Below, piece after piece: positions 24,590 to 33,827 of a stretch of DNA of 64,000 bases. The first letter of the stretch is position 1. Each line of letters starts with the position of its first letter. The notes beneath the pieces were generated by a model that worked only from the letters and a program-made list of their open reading frames with translations, was not told the origin of the DNA and searched no databases. This stretch comes from Thermosphaera aggregans (lineage in GTDB: Archaea; Thermoproteota; Thermoprotei_A; Sulfolobales; Desulfurococcaceae): positions 238,582-302,581 of the forward strand of contig NZ_CP063144.1 in the NCBI RefSeq assembly GCF_014962245.1. Reading direction: 5' to 3'. The position numbers were made by a program, and so were the translations under genes.

Positions 24590-25201
24590 ATGGCGAAGAA
24601 GGGTATCGTGGGCATTGAGGCCGCGATCGTCCTCATAGCCTTCGTAATAGTCGCGGCCGCACTAGCCTTCGTAGTAATAAACATGGGAATGTACACAACC
24701 CAGAAGAGCAAAGAAGTAATGCAGCAAGGATTAAACGAGGCTACAACAGCACTCGAAGTAGACGGGTCAGTGCTAGGGTATGGCGATAACAACGGGATAA
24801 CCTTCATCTACATACCCTTGAAGGTTTCACCGGGGCAGCTGGCAGTAGACTTCTCGAGCGATAAGATAGACGTAGTCATAAACCTGCCGGGGGGAGCGTT
24901 CAGCAAGATAAACCAGGATAATGACCCGGAGGCGCCAGCGAGCACGCCTGTTGACTTAACCAGTCTGCACCCCTCAGCAAACACCGCGCCGGTTGCAGAG
25001 ATATACATTGTACAGGGAGATGCTGACTACGTGCTGGAGCCGGGCGAGAAGTTCATAGTGGTCATCGGACTACCTACAGGTCTAACCCAATACCAGAAGT
25101 TCACGGTCGAGATCAGGCCGCTGCAGGGAGCACCACTAATAGTTGAGAGGACGGTGCCGCCGACCCTGCCTGAGACGTCAGGGTTTGTCAACCTAGGGTA
25201 A
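24590..25201 (+). CDS. flaB: Archaellin (archaeal flagellin)
   Basis: Structural protein of the archaellum filament. 203 residues beginning MAKKGIVGIEAAIVLIAF, a class III signal peptide cleaved after KKG, followed by a long hydrophobic assembly helix. The mature part is beta-rich with no cysteines. ATG 24590 has GGTG 8 nt upstream; the longer frame from 24560 would put the signal out of place. No other archaellum genes (flaGHIJ) are adjacent. The prepilin peptidase about 7 kb away (31511) could process it. Confidence 0.93.
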   Translation: MAKKGIVGIEAAIVLIAFVIVAAALAFVVINMGMYTTQKSKEVMQQGLNEATTALEVDGSVLGYGDNNGITFIYIPLKVSPGQLAVDFSSDKIDVVINLPGGAFSKINQDNDPEAPASTPVDLTSLHPSANTAPVAEIYIVQGDADYVLEPGEKFIVVIGLPTGLTQYQKFTVEIRPLQGAPLIVERTVPPTLPETSGFVNLG

Positions 25202-25304
25202 CATGGTTAACCTATGCTTTTTTATTTTAACACGAAGTATTTTCCCCCATCAACTCATATTTTTCTCCAACACTGCTGCCTGGGCTTGTTCACGGCTACC
25301 TATT

Positions 25305-25466
25305 TCAGCACTCATCCTCGACGTAGTCTATTATTTCATGGTATGTGTTCCTGCCGCATTTGCTGCAGTAGTGGTAGAGTTGCTTGAACTCTTTTCTAAG
25401 CGGGAAGGATACCAGGAGTTTCCAGGTCTCCCCGCACTCCCTGCACTTGAGTAGCCAGCATCCCAT
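25305..25466 (-). CDS. Small zinc-ribbon protein (53 residues)
   Basis: A short minus-strand frame reading MGCWLLKCRECGETWKLL, then YHYCSKCGRNTYHEIIDY. The CxxC pairs (CREC, CSKC) about 24 residues apart form a typical zinc ribbon. A spurious 83-codon frame lies opposite it on the plus strand, but this protein has far better composition. TATA-like TTTTAAA is upstream (25487-25493). Possibly nucleic-acid binding. It sits between archaellin and thrS. Confidence 0.75.
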   Translation of the reverse strand: MGCWLLKCRECGETWKLLVSFPLRKEFKQLYHYCSKCGRNTYHEIIDYVEDEC

Positions 25467-25524
25467 TTGAAGCACCGTTCAATCATTTTAAAAAGCTTGC
25501 TTGTTTAAAACTGCTTCTACTCTC

Positions 25525-27372
25525 CTACTGCTTGTAGGAGAAGAGTGGTCTCTGGCTGAGCCTCAGGGGCATTGCCGACTCTACTTGAGGATACCCCTTG
25601 GTCTCCTCCCTCAACAGTTTGACGAACTCCTCGAGGCTCATTGCTTTCTGGTCGTTACTCCTCCTTATCCTCACGTTTAAAGTATTGGTTTTAACCTCTC
25701 TCTCGCCTATGACAACGATGTATGGTATCCACTCTCTCCCAGCATCCCTTATCTTCTTCCCCAGTGTCTCATCCCTGTCGTCAACGTCTACTCTGAAGCC
25801 CTGGTTTTGAAGCTCCAGCGCTGTTTTCAGCGCGTGCTCAACATACTCCTTGGAGACTGGTATTATCCTCGCCTGGATGGGGCTTATCCATGTTGGGATG
25901 TATGGTGTTTGACCATTCATCTCAGCTATCGCCGCGGTGTCTAGTATCATGTAGATGTATCTTTCAACCCCTCCCAGTATTGCCGTGTGGATTATCACCG
26001 GGTGGTGCTTCTCTCCTTTCTCGTCTACGTAGGTTATGTTGAATCTTTTACCGTTCCCTATGTCTATCTGGAACGTGGCTATCTCCCTCGGCCTCTTCAA
26101 GTTGTCTATTATGTGGTATTCAACGTTGAGGACCCAGTAGTATATTCCGCCAGGGATGACTGCTAGGAGGACGGGGTAGTTCTCCCTTCTCACGAACTCC
26201 AGGAGCTTCTCCCTGTGGTTTTCAAGGAAGTCCGAGGTGATGTTGTATAATGCTACGTACTTCCTCCCCAGCTTCCCAGCCTCCTCGAGGATTTTATCCT
26301 GAACTATTCTTGAAACCCTTACAGCCTCCTCCAGGTTCTTGTTGAATATGTGAAGGTCGGGCATGTAGAATTTTCTAAGCCTGAAGCAGAGGGCTACCTC
26401 CCCTCTCTGCTCGAGCCTGTAGCTGTCGGCTACTTCGAAAGCGCCGAAGGGTAGGTGGCTGTGGCTTATAACCCAGTCCCTGAGCATTGCGAACTGCTGG
26501 TGGCATGCGGCATACCTGAGGACGAACCTGTCCTCGTCCAGCTCGACCTCGTAGAGCCTGTCGCCGAAGAGTGCTGCGTGCTCGTACACGGGTTTCTCCT
26601 TAAGGTTGAACATGTTGGTCCCCATTACCTTGAACACTGGTATTCCAAGCTCGTTTGCAACCTTCCACGAGTACCTGAACACTGACTCCATCATTACGAC
26701 GCCGTGGGGACCGTACCTCATGTGGCCGTGGTCGCTCATAGGCTCCCATTCAAACCCGAACTTGCGGCAGTAGTCGTTAACCCTGTTCTCCCCTCCCTCG
26801 AGCTCTCTTCCGAAAACCTCCTTGTCGACGAGGATTTTCAGCTCGGGATAGTTTGAGTAGTCGAAGGATGCTGGGTCGTGCAGGCTTCCATCAGGCGTCA
26901 TGATGTAGAACTTTTTCTCGACAACCCTTTTCTGCACAGCCCCGGTTTTCTTAACGGTTTTAGAGAGCTCGCTCAACGGGTGGCCGAGGCACTCGATCCT
27001 GAATGACTTGTACCAGCCGAAGGGTGCTTTGTGAACAGGTATCTTGGAGGCTGCTGTCAGCTTAGCCCTGAGGTCTTCGAGCACGCTCACAGCTGCTGAG
27101 GGCGGGGCCAGGTCGCTTGAGAGATGCGCGTAGGGGTAGAGCACTATGACGGAGGGCTTCACCTGCTCTGCAACCCCGAGTATCTCATCCCTCGCCCTCT
27201 CCGCAACGCTTGAGTCATCCCCGTTCTCAATGCTTGTGAACACTACCAGGGCGTTCTCAAACCTCTCCTCCCTAACCCCTTCAGGCAGGGGCTCCGGCTC
27301 CTTCACAGCCGGCTCTATAGGAGTGTACTGGAATGTTCTCGAGTGAATGAGCAGTAGTTTCAACGAGTCCAC
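25525..27372 (-). CDS. thrS: Threonyl-tRNA synthetase, archaeal full-length
   Basis: Class II synthetase charging tRNA-Thr. 615 residues. The N-terminal 140 residues are the archaeal D-aminoacyl-deacylase-like editing domain (LLLIHSRTFQYTP, KAPFGWYKSF). The catalytic core follows, with VFRYSWKVANELGIPVF, the zinc ligand Cys in RYAACHQQFA, motif 2 FEVADSYRLEQRG, and motif 3 GGVERYIYMIL. The C-terminal anticodon-binding domain includes IIPVSKEYVEHA. Many crenarchaea have split editing and catalytic ThrRS genes; here both are joined. Confidence 0.95.
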   Translation of the reverse strand: MDSLKLLLIHSRTFQYTPIEPAVKEPEPLPEGVREERFENALVVFTSIENGDDSSVAERARDEILGVAEQVKPSVIVLYPYAHLSSDLAPPSAAVSVLEDLRAKLTAASKIPVHKAPFGWYKSFRIECLGHPLSELSKTVKKTGAVQKRVVEKKFYIMTPDGSLHDPASFDYSNYPELKILVDKEVFGRELEGGENRVNDYCRKFGFEWEPMSDHGHMRYGPHGVVMMESVFRYSWKVANELGIPVFKVMGTNMFNLKEKPVYEHAALFGDRLYEVELDEDRFVLRYAACHQQFAMLRDWVISHSHLPFGAFEVADSYRLEQRGEVALCFRLRKFYMPDLHIFNKNLEEAVRVSRIVQDKILEEAGKLGRKYVALYNITSDFLENHREKLLEFVRRENYPVLLAVIPGGIYYWVLNVEYHIIDNLKRPREIATFQIDIGNGKRFNITYVDEKGEKHHPVIIHTAILGGVERYIYMILDTAAIAEMNGQTPYIPTWISPIQARIIPVSKEYVEHALKTALELQNQGFRVDVDDRDETLGKKIRDAGREWIPYIVVIGEREVKTNTLNVRIRRSNDQKAMSLEEFVKLLREETKGYPQVESAMPLRLSQRPLFSYKQ

Positions 27373-27463
27373 CCTTTTAAAACACTATTATTGGTGAAGG
27401 GGTTTAAAATAGCGTGAGGTTTAAACCAGCTTTTAAACCATAATTATAATTAGGTGTGGGTTT

Positions 27464-28444
27464 TTGAGCCGTGAATCAGCAGGCAGGGGAGAGGTTAAGG
27501 TTTTATCCATAAGGGATATTCCAGGCGTTAACCCAGCGATAGCTGACAAGCTGGAGGCAGCCGGCTACTCCTCAGCGTGGACCGTGGTTGTTGCAAGGGT
27601 TGACGAGCTCGCTGAGAAAACAGGGATACCGCCCACGGTTCTCCAGAAGGTTATTGAGAACGCTAGGAGAGCTCTAGGCATTACTTTTAAAACAGCCAGG
27701 GAGGTTAAGCTTGAAAGACTCAACATTAAGAAGATCACAACGGGGAGCAAGAGCCTTGACGACCTCCTCGGCGGGGGGATTGAGACAAAGACTATAACAG
27801 AGTTCTACGGGGAGTACGGTAGCGGTAAAACCCAGATATGCCACCAGCTCAGCGTTAACGTTCAGCTACCCCCGGAGAGGGGTGGTTTAAGCGGGAAGGC
27901 AGTGTACGTTGACACCGAGGGGACTTTCAGGTGGGAGAGGATTGAGGCAATGGCGAGGGGGCTTGGCCTCGAGCCCGACCAGGTCATGGACAACATCTTC
28001 TACATGAGAGCGTACAACAGCGACCACCAGGTTTCAATAATAGACGACCTCTTCACCTTCGTCCCCAAGAACGATGTAAGGCTCGTGGTAGTTGACAGCG
28101 TTACAAGCCACTTCAGGGCAGAGTTCCCTGGAAGGGAGCACCTGGCTGAGAGGCAGCAGAAGCTTAACGCCCACCTCCACCAGCTGATGAGGCTTGCCGA
28201 AGCCTTCAACATAGCAGTGGTTGTTACAAACCAGGTCATGGCAAGGCCCGACGTCTTCTACGGGGATCCCACCACAGCTGTCGGGGGACACGTGCTCGCG
28301 CACACCCCTGGAGTGAGAATACAGCTGAGAAGGTCCAAGGGCAACAAGAGGATTGCGAGAGTAGTTGACGCACCCCACCTCCCCGAGGGCGAGGCAGTCT
28401 TCATCATAACCGAGGAGGGCATAAGGGACTCTGAAGAAGTGTAG
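27464..28444 (+). CDS. radA: RadA recombinase
   Basis: RecA/Rad51-family strand-exchange protein. 326 residues. Helix-hairpin-helix N-terminal domain ([18 protein letters not shown]), polymerisation FKTAREV motif, Walker [10 protein letters not shown] (about 120), Walker [13 protein letters not shown], and the L2 region [21 protein letters not shown] start at 27464 with GGTG 7 nt upstream and a TATA-like TATAATTA at 27445. Confidence 0.97.
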   Translation: MSRESAGRGEVKVLSIRDIPGVNPAIADKLEAAGYSSAWTVVVARVDELAEKTGIPPTVLQKVIENARRALGITFKTAREVKLERLNIKKITTGSKSLDDLLGGGIETKTITEFYGEYGSGKTQICHQLSVNVQLPPERGGLSGKAVYVDTEGTFRWERIEAMARGLGLEPDQVMDNIFYMRAYNSDHQVSIIDDLFTFVPKNDVRLVVVDSVTSHFRAEFPGREHLAERQQKLNAHLHQLMRLAEAFNIAVVVTNQVMARPDVFYGDPTTAVGGHVLAHTPGVRIQLRRSKGNKRIARVVDAPHLPEGEAVFIITEEGIRDSEEV

Positions 28445-28545
28445 GCGGGTAGCCAGGGCTCCTGGATAAGGGTGTGTCTTTTCACCTTGTGTGAGCATTG
28501 AAAAATGAGGAGATCTGAGAAACCGGTTTGAAAACTGCTCACTTG

Positions 28546-29220
28546 TTATTTTCTTCTTCCGAGGTATTTGGATATTACCTCTATAAGCGGAGACAGCGAT
28601 CTCGTCTGAACGTACAGTCTACCAGGCCCTGTTACTTCAACTACGAATCCTTCTCCGCCAAGTATGAAAGATTTCACTCCTCCAAATGCTTTAACATCCC
28701 ATTTAATACCATCATCCATTGCAACGAAGTGGAAGTTGTCAACTAATACTTTCTCACCTGGTTTAAGATTGACTTCTTCGATAGCGCCATAGCTTGAAAT
28801 CCAGACACCACCCTTCCCCTCTGCTTTAAGCCATACAAGCTCTCCCTCAGCTATGAGCCCGCGCAGTCCACGCCAGGCTGTGGTTAAATTGACATCTCCA
28901 TGGTGGGCGATGTAGCTGGTATCTTGGATTACGAGTCCCTTATCACCCTTTAATTCGACGTAACTGATATCGCCTGGTAGGGATGGTGCAAACCATGCTT
29001 CGCCCGGTTCTCTAGCATAGTATGTGTTTATAAAGAAGCTTTCACCAGCAAGAGCTGTACGTAACAGGCTCTTCACTATGCCGCCGTGAGCTTTGGTTTC
29101 AACCTGAACCCCACTACTCATATACACCATGGCGCCTGGTTCAGCATATACACGTTCCCCCGGGTTTAACTTGACTTTTAAAATTGAATATGATGGACGG
29201 TGCTCAACCACCCACTCCAT
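28546..29220 (-). CDS. AIM24/TIGR00266 family protein
   Basis: A 224-residue beta-rich protein of the AIM24 family: GERVYAEPGAMVYMSSGVQ, the GESFFINTYYA turn, EGELVWLKAEGKGGVWISSYG and a C-terminal GGEGFVVEVTGPGRLYVQTRS. Two pseudo-repeats form a double beta-helix-like fold. The cellular role in archaea is unknown; the mitochondrial homologue affects membrane complexes. ATG 29220 is chosen with GGTG upstream; the GTG four codons earlier is possible. Confidence 0.87.
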   Translation of the reverse strand: MEWVVEHRPSYSILKVKLNPGERVYAEPGAMVYMSSGVQVETKAHGGIVKSLLRTALAGESFFINTYYAREPGEAWFAPSLPGDISYVELKGDKGLVIQDTSYIAHHGDVNLTTAWRGLRGLIAEGELVWLKAEGKGGVWISSYGAIEEVNLKPGEKVLVDNFHFVAMDDGIKWDVKAFGGVKSFILGGEGFVVEVTGPGRLYVQTRSLSPLIEVISKYLGRRK

Positions 29221-29425
29221 ACGTAAACCCACCTGGGTCTCTACCTACTCGAAAAATACTTAAAATAGATTACAACCGCGCTAGAGTATGCGGATAAGGC
29301 CATTCTCAGAGGACTGGTAAGATGTTGAAAACAGGGGAATAAGTGGTGAGTATAAGTTTCTTCGAATAATTCTACTCCACACGGTTCTATCATCTAGTAC
29401 TAGCAGACGCTGATTACGAGATAGA

Positions 29426-30145
29426 TGGCTATTAGTACTGCTAGCGGTTCTTACATTGTAAGGACCAGTACTCTAAAGATGGTACAAAGCATCTGAAAAG
29501 CGTTCCTATGTTGGTGAACCTCTTTACAGAGTACTGGGCTGAGATGAGATCTATACCGTTCTTTTGCATGAGAAGGGTCTTACTGGGAAGAAGTTGCTTA
29601 ATATTAGTCAATATGTAATAGCTATAGTTTGGTATTTCGTAGTAGTTGAAACCGCCATCTATATTATGCTATTGCCAATTGTGAGTGATGACATCTTATC
29701 AATTATTGGTTTGATAGGCTTTATACTACCCTTTACACCAACTGTAACTACTGCCGCTATGGTAACCAGTTGGATTGTTGAACACGAAGCAGACCTCAAC
29801 GCTCTTAAAGAAGCAGGCTATAAGGCTATTGCTTCATCATTATTGAAACTCCACCTGTACGGTTCAATTGAGAGCTACTCGCAATACGTTAAGGAGATTG
29901 AAATAAACCTTGAAGAGTTGGAGAATCCGTCGAAGATAACATGTAAATATGTGTTGAAAACATTATTCAAGTATAGCTGGAATGTACCACTCCACTATTT
30001 TGACTTCATTAGAAGACCACTTTACTATACTCATCCACCATTGGAGTTTAGAATTTACAAGCTGTTTAATGAATGGAAGCATGTTGAGCGTGAAAAGGGG
30101 AACGGTTCAACCCGTCCTGGCGAGGCCTTTAATGACCACGGGTGA
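29426..30145 (+). pseudogene. Decayed M48-family membrane metallopeptidase
   Basis: The open part (from 29564) has VEHEADLNAL, the third-ligand motif of M48 (HtpX/Ste24) peptidases, several membrane helices, and a C-terminal THPPLEFRIYKL motif typical of the family. Upstream in the same frame are WLLVLLAVLTL, RWYKASEKRSYVGEPLYRVLG and DEIYTVLLHEKG, separated by TAA, TAA and TGA stops. The zinc-binding HExxH has become HEKGL, losing its second histidine. This is a dead gene rather than a short functional one. Confidence 0.65.
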
Positions 30146-30153
30146 GAAACCGT

Positions 30154-31065
30154 TTAACCCGTTATTGCCGACCTTGCAAACTCTGAGGCAAGTATTAACA
30201 GTATGATTATTGTTAAAAGGTTAAACCTTTTCAGGAACGTTGAAGCATTCTTCGGCGTCGGATTCTTCAGCAGCTGGATTATGGAGTAGGCGAGCCCTGC
30301 TTCCGGGATCAGGATTAGCGCGAAGGTTTGCGAGAATAAGCCGTAGTATCCTGCCTCGTGGTTGAGGAATAGCAAGGGGCCTAAGGTTAACCCTAGTATA
30401 GTGAATAGTGAGCCAAGCCGTGCAGCTGTTTCAGGACCGTAAGCTATTGCAACGCTTCTAACCTGCTTCACCCTATCACCCTCCATGTCCTGGATGCTTT
30501 GAACAACCTCGCGGCCAAGGTTGATGAAGAAGCTGATCCAGGTAATCTTCAAGACCACGGGGTTAACCCGCCCGGTAGCTGTCAGCGACCCGTATATGAA
30601 TGATGCTGAAACGCATAGCGCTACAACAATGTTGCCCAGCAACCCGGTTGCCTTAAGCCTTAGGCTGTACAGGATTGACAAGGCGTACATAGTATTCAAC
30701 ATTATTAAAGACTGCACATTGGTTTGCAGGGAGAGGGCGAAGCCTGCTGTGAAAAGCAGGATGCTGAAGACTGTGGCGCCTCTTCTAGAAGCCATTCCCG
30801 AGGGCAGGGGTGCTCCAGGCCTGTTCACAACATCTATCTCGTAGTCGACAGCATCGTTGAAGACGAATGATGAAGCAGTCATCAGCATCGAAGCTGCTAC
30901 GGGGGCGAGCATTAAGCCTGGCTCCGGCAAGCCTCCAAGAGCTGCAACCTGCCCCATGAAAACAGCGAGCCCCATTAGCAATGGGGCTGGGGGACGGGTT
31001 AGCCTCGCATACGCGATTATTAGTTTAAACAACCCATTCATTAACGAATCCACCGCTTCACTCAC
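30154..31065 (-). CDS. UbiA-family prenyltransferase (digeranylgeranylglyceryl phosphate synthase-like)
   Basis: Integral membrane enzyme with about eight helices. First Asp-rich motif NDAVDYEIDVVNRP and second motif QDMEGDR bind Mg2+ and prenyl diphosphate. Archaeal members attach the second geranylgeranyl chain in membrane lipid synthesis, which is the likely role; a quinone-type function is the alternative. About 303 residues. GTG 31065 fits a leaderless transcript from TATA-like AAATTTTTAC (31083-31092); ATG 31041 has GGTG upstream. Confidence 0.88.
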   Translation of the reverse strand: MSEAVDSLMNGLFKLIIAYARLTRPPAPLLMGLAVFMGQVAALGGLPEPGLMLAPVAASMLMTASSFVFNDAVDYEIDVVNRPGAPLPSGMASRRGATVFSILLFTAGFALSLQTNVQSLIMLNTMYALSILYSLRLKATGLLGNIVVALCVSASFIYGSLTATGRVNPVVLKITWISFFINLGREVVQSIQDMEGDRVKQVRSVAIAYGPETAARLGSLFTILGLTLGPLLFLNHEAGYYGLFSQTFALILIPEAGLAYSIIQLLKNPTPKNASTFLKRFNLLTIIILLILASEFARSAITG

Positions 31066-31119
31066 ACAATATTTTCTAACCAGTAAAAATTTCAACATGC
31101 TCAGTTGCTTAAAGCACAA

Positions 31120-31510
31120 ATCGCATACAATAATGGTTCTCGAATAGGCAAGTGGAGTATTAGCGGTGAATCGCGGCGTAGAGGTGTTGTTGCATGCTGG
31201 AACTGGTTCTCCAGGACCCTGTGGGGTGGTTGGAGCAATGCTCCAGGCGCCCTAGGACTACTTGTAGATGGGAGCCCCGTGCCGTCGGGGTCGACAGCCA
31301 CCTATGACTCCACAGTGGCCTAGAAACCATGGTGGGCGGGGTGGAAGTCCATGGAGGCGACACCCAGACATTCCTAGAACAATAAAGATGACCCTCTAGG
31401 GACAAACGGTTAGAAGCGTCTTTAACGTGATACCTAGTTGTCCGAGCCATTTCCTTAAGGCTTGCCTTCTCCTACTATTCAATCCTATGGTTACGGCTTA
31501 ACCTGCTTGC
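31120..31510. other. Intergenic region carrying a transposon remnant
   Basis: No intact gene. The region 31148-31323 is listed separately as a TnpB-like remnant. From 31324 to 31510 the sequence has no coding frame but may include the 3' end of the same element. Confidence 0.4.
31148..31323 (+). pseudogene. Possible IS605-type TnpB C-terminal remnant
   Basis: An open plus-strand frame without a start reads RRRGVVACWNWFSRTLWGG, resembling the D-x-V-A-x-x-N-L end of TnpB/OrfB RuvC domains, followed by a Ser/Pro/Gly-rich tail. Upstream sequence is absent, so only the C-terminus would survive. Homology is judged by eye only. Confidence 0.35.
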
Positions 31511-32329
31511 TCAGTGCGGGGTGAGCAGGGTTAGCGGCTTATCCCCTAGTACCAGGTAGGTTGTGAAGCCTAGTAGTAGTAGGGTTAGGAATGGTATTCC
31601 ATGAGCCACCCATATTTTAGCCTCAGGGCTTACCAGGCCCTTCTCCACTAGGGTTTTAAGCCTTGCCTGGTGCTCCCTGTAATCCTCTTTCTCTACATCG
31701 TAGGATAGCCTGATCTTCTGCTTAACCGCCCCGGCTTCCTCCTCGAAAACTGTTAACGGGTAGAGGAACCTTGTCTCCAAGTATTCTCTAACCGTCATGG
31801 GTTTCGCAATGATTGGGAGGAGTATTTTCTCCGTCAGGCTCAGGTTCTTCAGCATATCCCTGTGCCGTGTTAGGATGTGCAGGGCTTTCCCCGCTGAGTA
31901 TATGATTATTGATGCGCACGCGTACAATATGATCAGTATTACGGGAGGGGCTATGGCAGGTGTTCCCGGTAGCCCTGTCTCGTTGAAGAGCACCGGGTAT
32001 GTGAAGGTTAGGGAGAGGCCTGTGGCAACGTACACGTCGCCCAGCCCCATCAATCCTTTAAGGTAGAGGAGTGTGAAGAGGACTGGTGCTATAGTGATCG
32101 AGAGGGCTGTGTAGACAGCGGCGTAGGCTGGCGGGAGGTTTGAGATAATGATTAGTGTTGACAATGCGTAGAAGACTGCTGAGCCCGCTACGTAAGCATA
32201 TACTTCCGGGTCGTTAACCTCCCTCTTCCTGTAATCCTCAATGGAGAACCTGGCTAGGAAGAGTAGCGTGAAAACTATTTTAGCATACTCCAGGATCCAG
32301 GCCCACTCCCAGCTGATCACCCTCAGCAC
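31511..32329 (-). CDS. Prepilin/preflagellin peptidase (A24 family, PibD/FlaK-like)
   Basis: Membrane aspartic peptidase that cuts class III signal peptides of archaellins and pilins. 272 residues with about six helices. The two catalytic aspartates are in SIEDYRKREVND (near 30) and GLMGLGDVYVATG (the GxGD motif, near 95). It is slightly longer than Sulfolobus PibD because of a cytosolic loop with REYLETRFLYPLTVFEEE. Likely substrates in this window are the archaellin at 24590 and the pilin-like protein at 63448. Confidence 0.9.
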   Translation of the reverse strand: MLRVISWEWAWILEYAKIVFTLLFLARFSIEDYRKREVNDPEVYAYVAGSAVFYALSTLIIISNLPPAYAAVYTALSITIAPVLFTLLYLKGLMGLGDVYVATGLSLTFTYPVLFNETGLPGTPAIAPPVILIILYACASIIIYSAGKALHILTRHRDMLKNLSLTEKILLPIIAKPMTVREYLETRFLYPLTVFEEEAGAVKQKIRLSYDVEKEDYREHQARLKTLVEKGLVSPEAKIWVAHGIPFLTLLLLGFTTYLVLGDKPLTLLTPH

Positions 32330-32407
32330 CCTGCTTGTTTAATGTAAGGGTAAGCTATTAAAACAAGGCAGTTAATCATTAATAAGAGCCGAGGCAGGCG
32401 GTGCTTG

Positions 32408-32929
32408 TTGAAGATTCTGTGGAGCCCGTGGAGGTTTGAATACGTGAGGAAGGTTTCCAGGAACCAGGAGGAGGAGTGCTTGTTCTGCAGGCTTCAAAGG
32501 ATGAGCGAGGAGGAGGGGCTCGTAGTCTACAAGGGGAGGCACTCTTTCATAGCCTTGAACGCCTACCCATACAACTCGGGCCACTTGATGATAGCCCCCT
32601 ATGCTCACGAAGCGAGCACTGAGAAGCTCCCGGTTCACGTCCTCACCGAGGTTTTCTGCCTGATCAACCTTTCAATCCTAGCGTTGAGGAGAGCCTTCAA
32701 CCCAGACGGCTTCAACATAGGGGCTAACATAGGGAGGGCAGCGGGCGCCGGGGTCCCGGGGCACGTCCACTTCCACGTCGTGCCTAGATGGGTTGGGGAC
32801 ACAAACTTCATGCCTATCATAGCAGACACCAAGCCAATGCCCATAAGCCTCAGGGATGCCTACAAGGTTTTGAAAGAATCTATAGAGGCGGTTTTAAAAG
32901 AGCATGGTGAATGCCCCAGTGGTGTCTAA
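32408..32929 (+). CDS. HIT-family nucleotide hydrolase/phosphorylase
   Basis: 173 residues. The histidine triad is HVHFHVVP (near 122) and the N-terminal zinc pair CLFC lies near 25. YSSGHLMIAPYAH-type core reads YNSGHLMIAPYAH. Related to Ap4A phosphorylase-like HIT proteins of archaea, acting on dinucleoside polyphosphates or adenylated compounds. TTG 32408 (or 32405) is the start; GGTG at 32400-32403 is close. It overlaps the following small gene by 26 nt. Confidence 0.9.
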   Translation: MKILWSPWRFEYVRKVSRNQEEECLFCRLQRMSEEEGLVVYKGRHSFIALNAYPYNSGHLMIAPYAHEASTEKLPVHVLTEVFCLINLSILALRRAFNPDGFNIGANIGRAAGAGVPGHVHFHVVPRWVGDTNFMPIIADTKPMPISLRDAYKVLKESIEAVLKEHGECPSGV

Positions 32930-33131
32930 GAAAGACCTGGTAGTTGTTGAGAAATACTTCTTCCTGGGAGCGGAGAGATACAGGGTCAGCGTCACAGGAA
33001 CCAACATAATCGTAAACGTGAGAGCCGGGAGCGAGGAGGAAGCAATTGAGAAAGCCCTTGAAATACTCGGCAAGATAAGGCTGACAGACCAAGCCCTTGA
33101 AAAACTCCGGAAAACCAGTAAAAACCAGTAG
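32904..33131 (+). CDS. Small uncharacterised protein
   Basis: 75 residues, possibly shorter if GTG 32922 is used. VEKYFFLGAERYRVSVTGTNI followed by NVRAGSEEEAIEKALEIL suggests a small beta-alpha fold. Coupled to the HIT gene by overlap. Function unknown. Confidence 0.6.
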   Translation: MVNAPVVSKKDLVVVEKYFFLGAERYRVSVTGTNIIVNVRAGSEEEAIEKALEILGKIRLTDQALEKLRKTSKNQ

Positions 33132-33540
33132 GAAGCAATCCTCTCAAACAATATAAGGGAGTTAGGAGAATCCTAAACAAGATGACGACAACTTGCCCCC
33201 AAAAGACCAGAACGGGATGAAGAAATTACCGCGGACGGATCCTAAAACAAGCGGTAATCCCAAATGATCAAGCCTCACTTTAATACCCATTCAGACCTCG
33301 GTCAAGCCCTGCTTGGTTGAAAAATTATCTCTATTATATTTCAAAGTTTAAAGAGCATGAAATAATTTTTGTAAAAAGGAAGATGGAAAAATTTGGAGGT
33401 GGAGAAGGGTTTGAAAACTTTTTCAATTCTTTCTTCCAGTTGAATGCGGCGATTGAAGCGTATAGGAAAGGAGCCTTAGCCATAATGCTAGGGTTGTAGG
33501 ATATTTAAGTAAATTAAATTAAAAACTTTTTAAATTATGG
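33132..33540. other. Start of AT-rich accessory island
   Basis: About 400 bp with no convincing gene. An 8-bp inverted repeat ATTACCGC/GCGGTAAT (33225-33232 and 33251-33258) lies downstream of the HIT operon. A 60-codon TTG frame at 33317-33499 is AT-rich and unsupported. Base composition falls from here rightward. Confidence 0.45.
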
Positions 33541-33827
33541 TTAACCTCCTGGGGTTCCATGCCAGGGGCTTTCCTTCCAAATAGCATCCCACAATGTTTC
33601 CTCGGTGAAGGTTTCTTTTCTCGCGATGGTTGATATAATTAAGGTTGGCGGAAGTATTTCCTTGATTCAATTCTCGAGCTTTATTTTCAAATCACTAATA
33701 TATCTTGATACGTCAACGAGTTTATCTATATAACTGCAATACCCGTGCTTAACCCAGTTTTTACCTGGTTTGGGATCTGGAAGAGGGGTCCGCAGTTTGT
33801 ACATCTAAGCTTGTATACTTCCGGCAT
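33541..33827 (-). pseudogene. Broken small zinc-ribbon protein
   Basis: From the ATG at 33827 the frame reads MPEVYKLRCTNCGPLFQIP, then must shift by one base to continue GKNWVKHGYCSYIDKLVDV, RYISDLKIKLEN, a TGA stop, and IKEILPPTLIIST to a final TAA at 33541. The CTNC pair and later Cys look like a zinc ribbon. It follows the coiled-coil protein gene by 10 nt, so it was probably the last gene of that operon. Confidence 0.6.

Noticed and set aside
25203-25454. 83-codon plus-strand frame after archaellin
   Set aside because: It is antisense to a better zinc-ribbon gene and has no sensible start or motif.
33225-33258. Guide-like ATTACCGCGG complementary to the conserved 16S segment CCGCGGTAAT
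   Set aside because: There is no D box or H/ACA structure around it; the inverted repeat alone explains the sequence, and the rRNA match is probably chance.
33317-33499. 60-codon TTG frame in the AT-rich region
   Set aside because: No SD, low-complexity Lys/Phe-rich composition and no recognisable motif.
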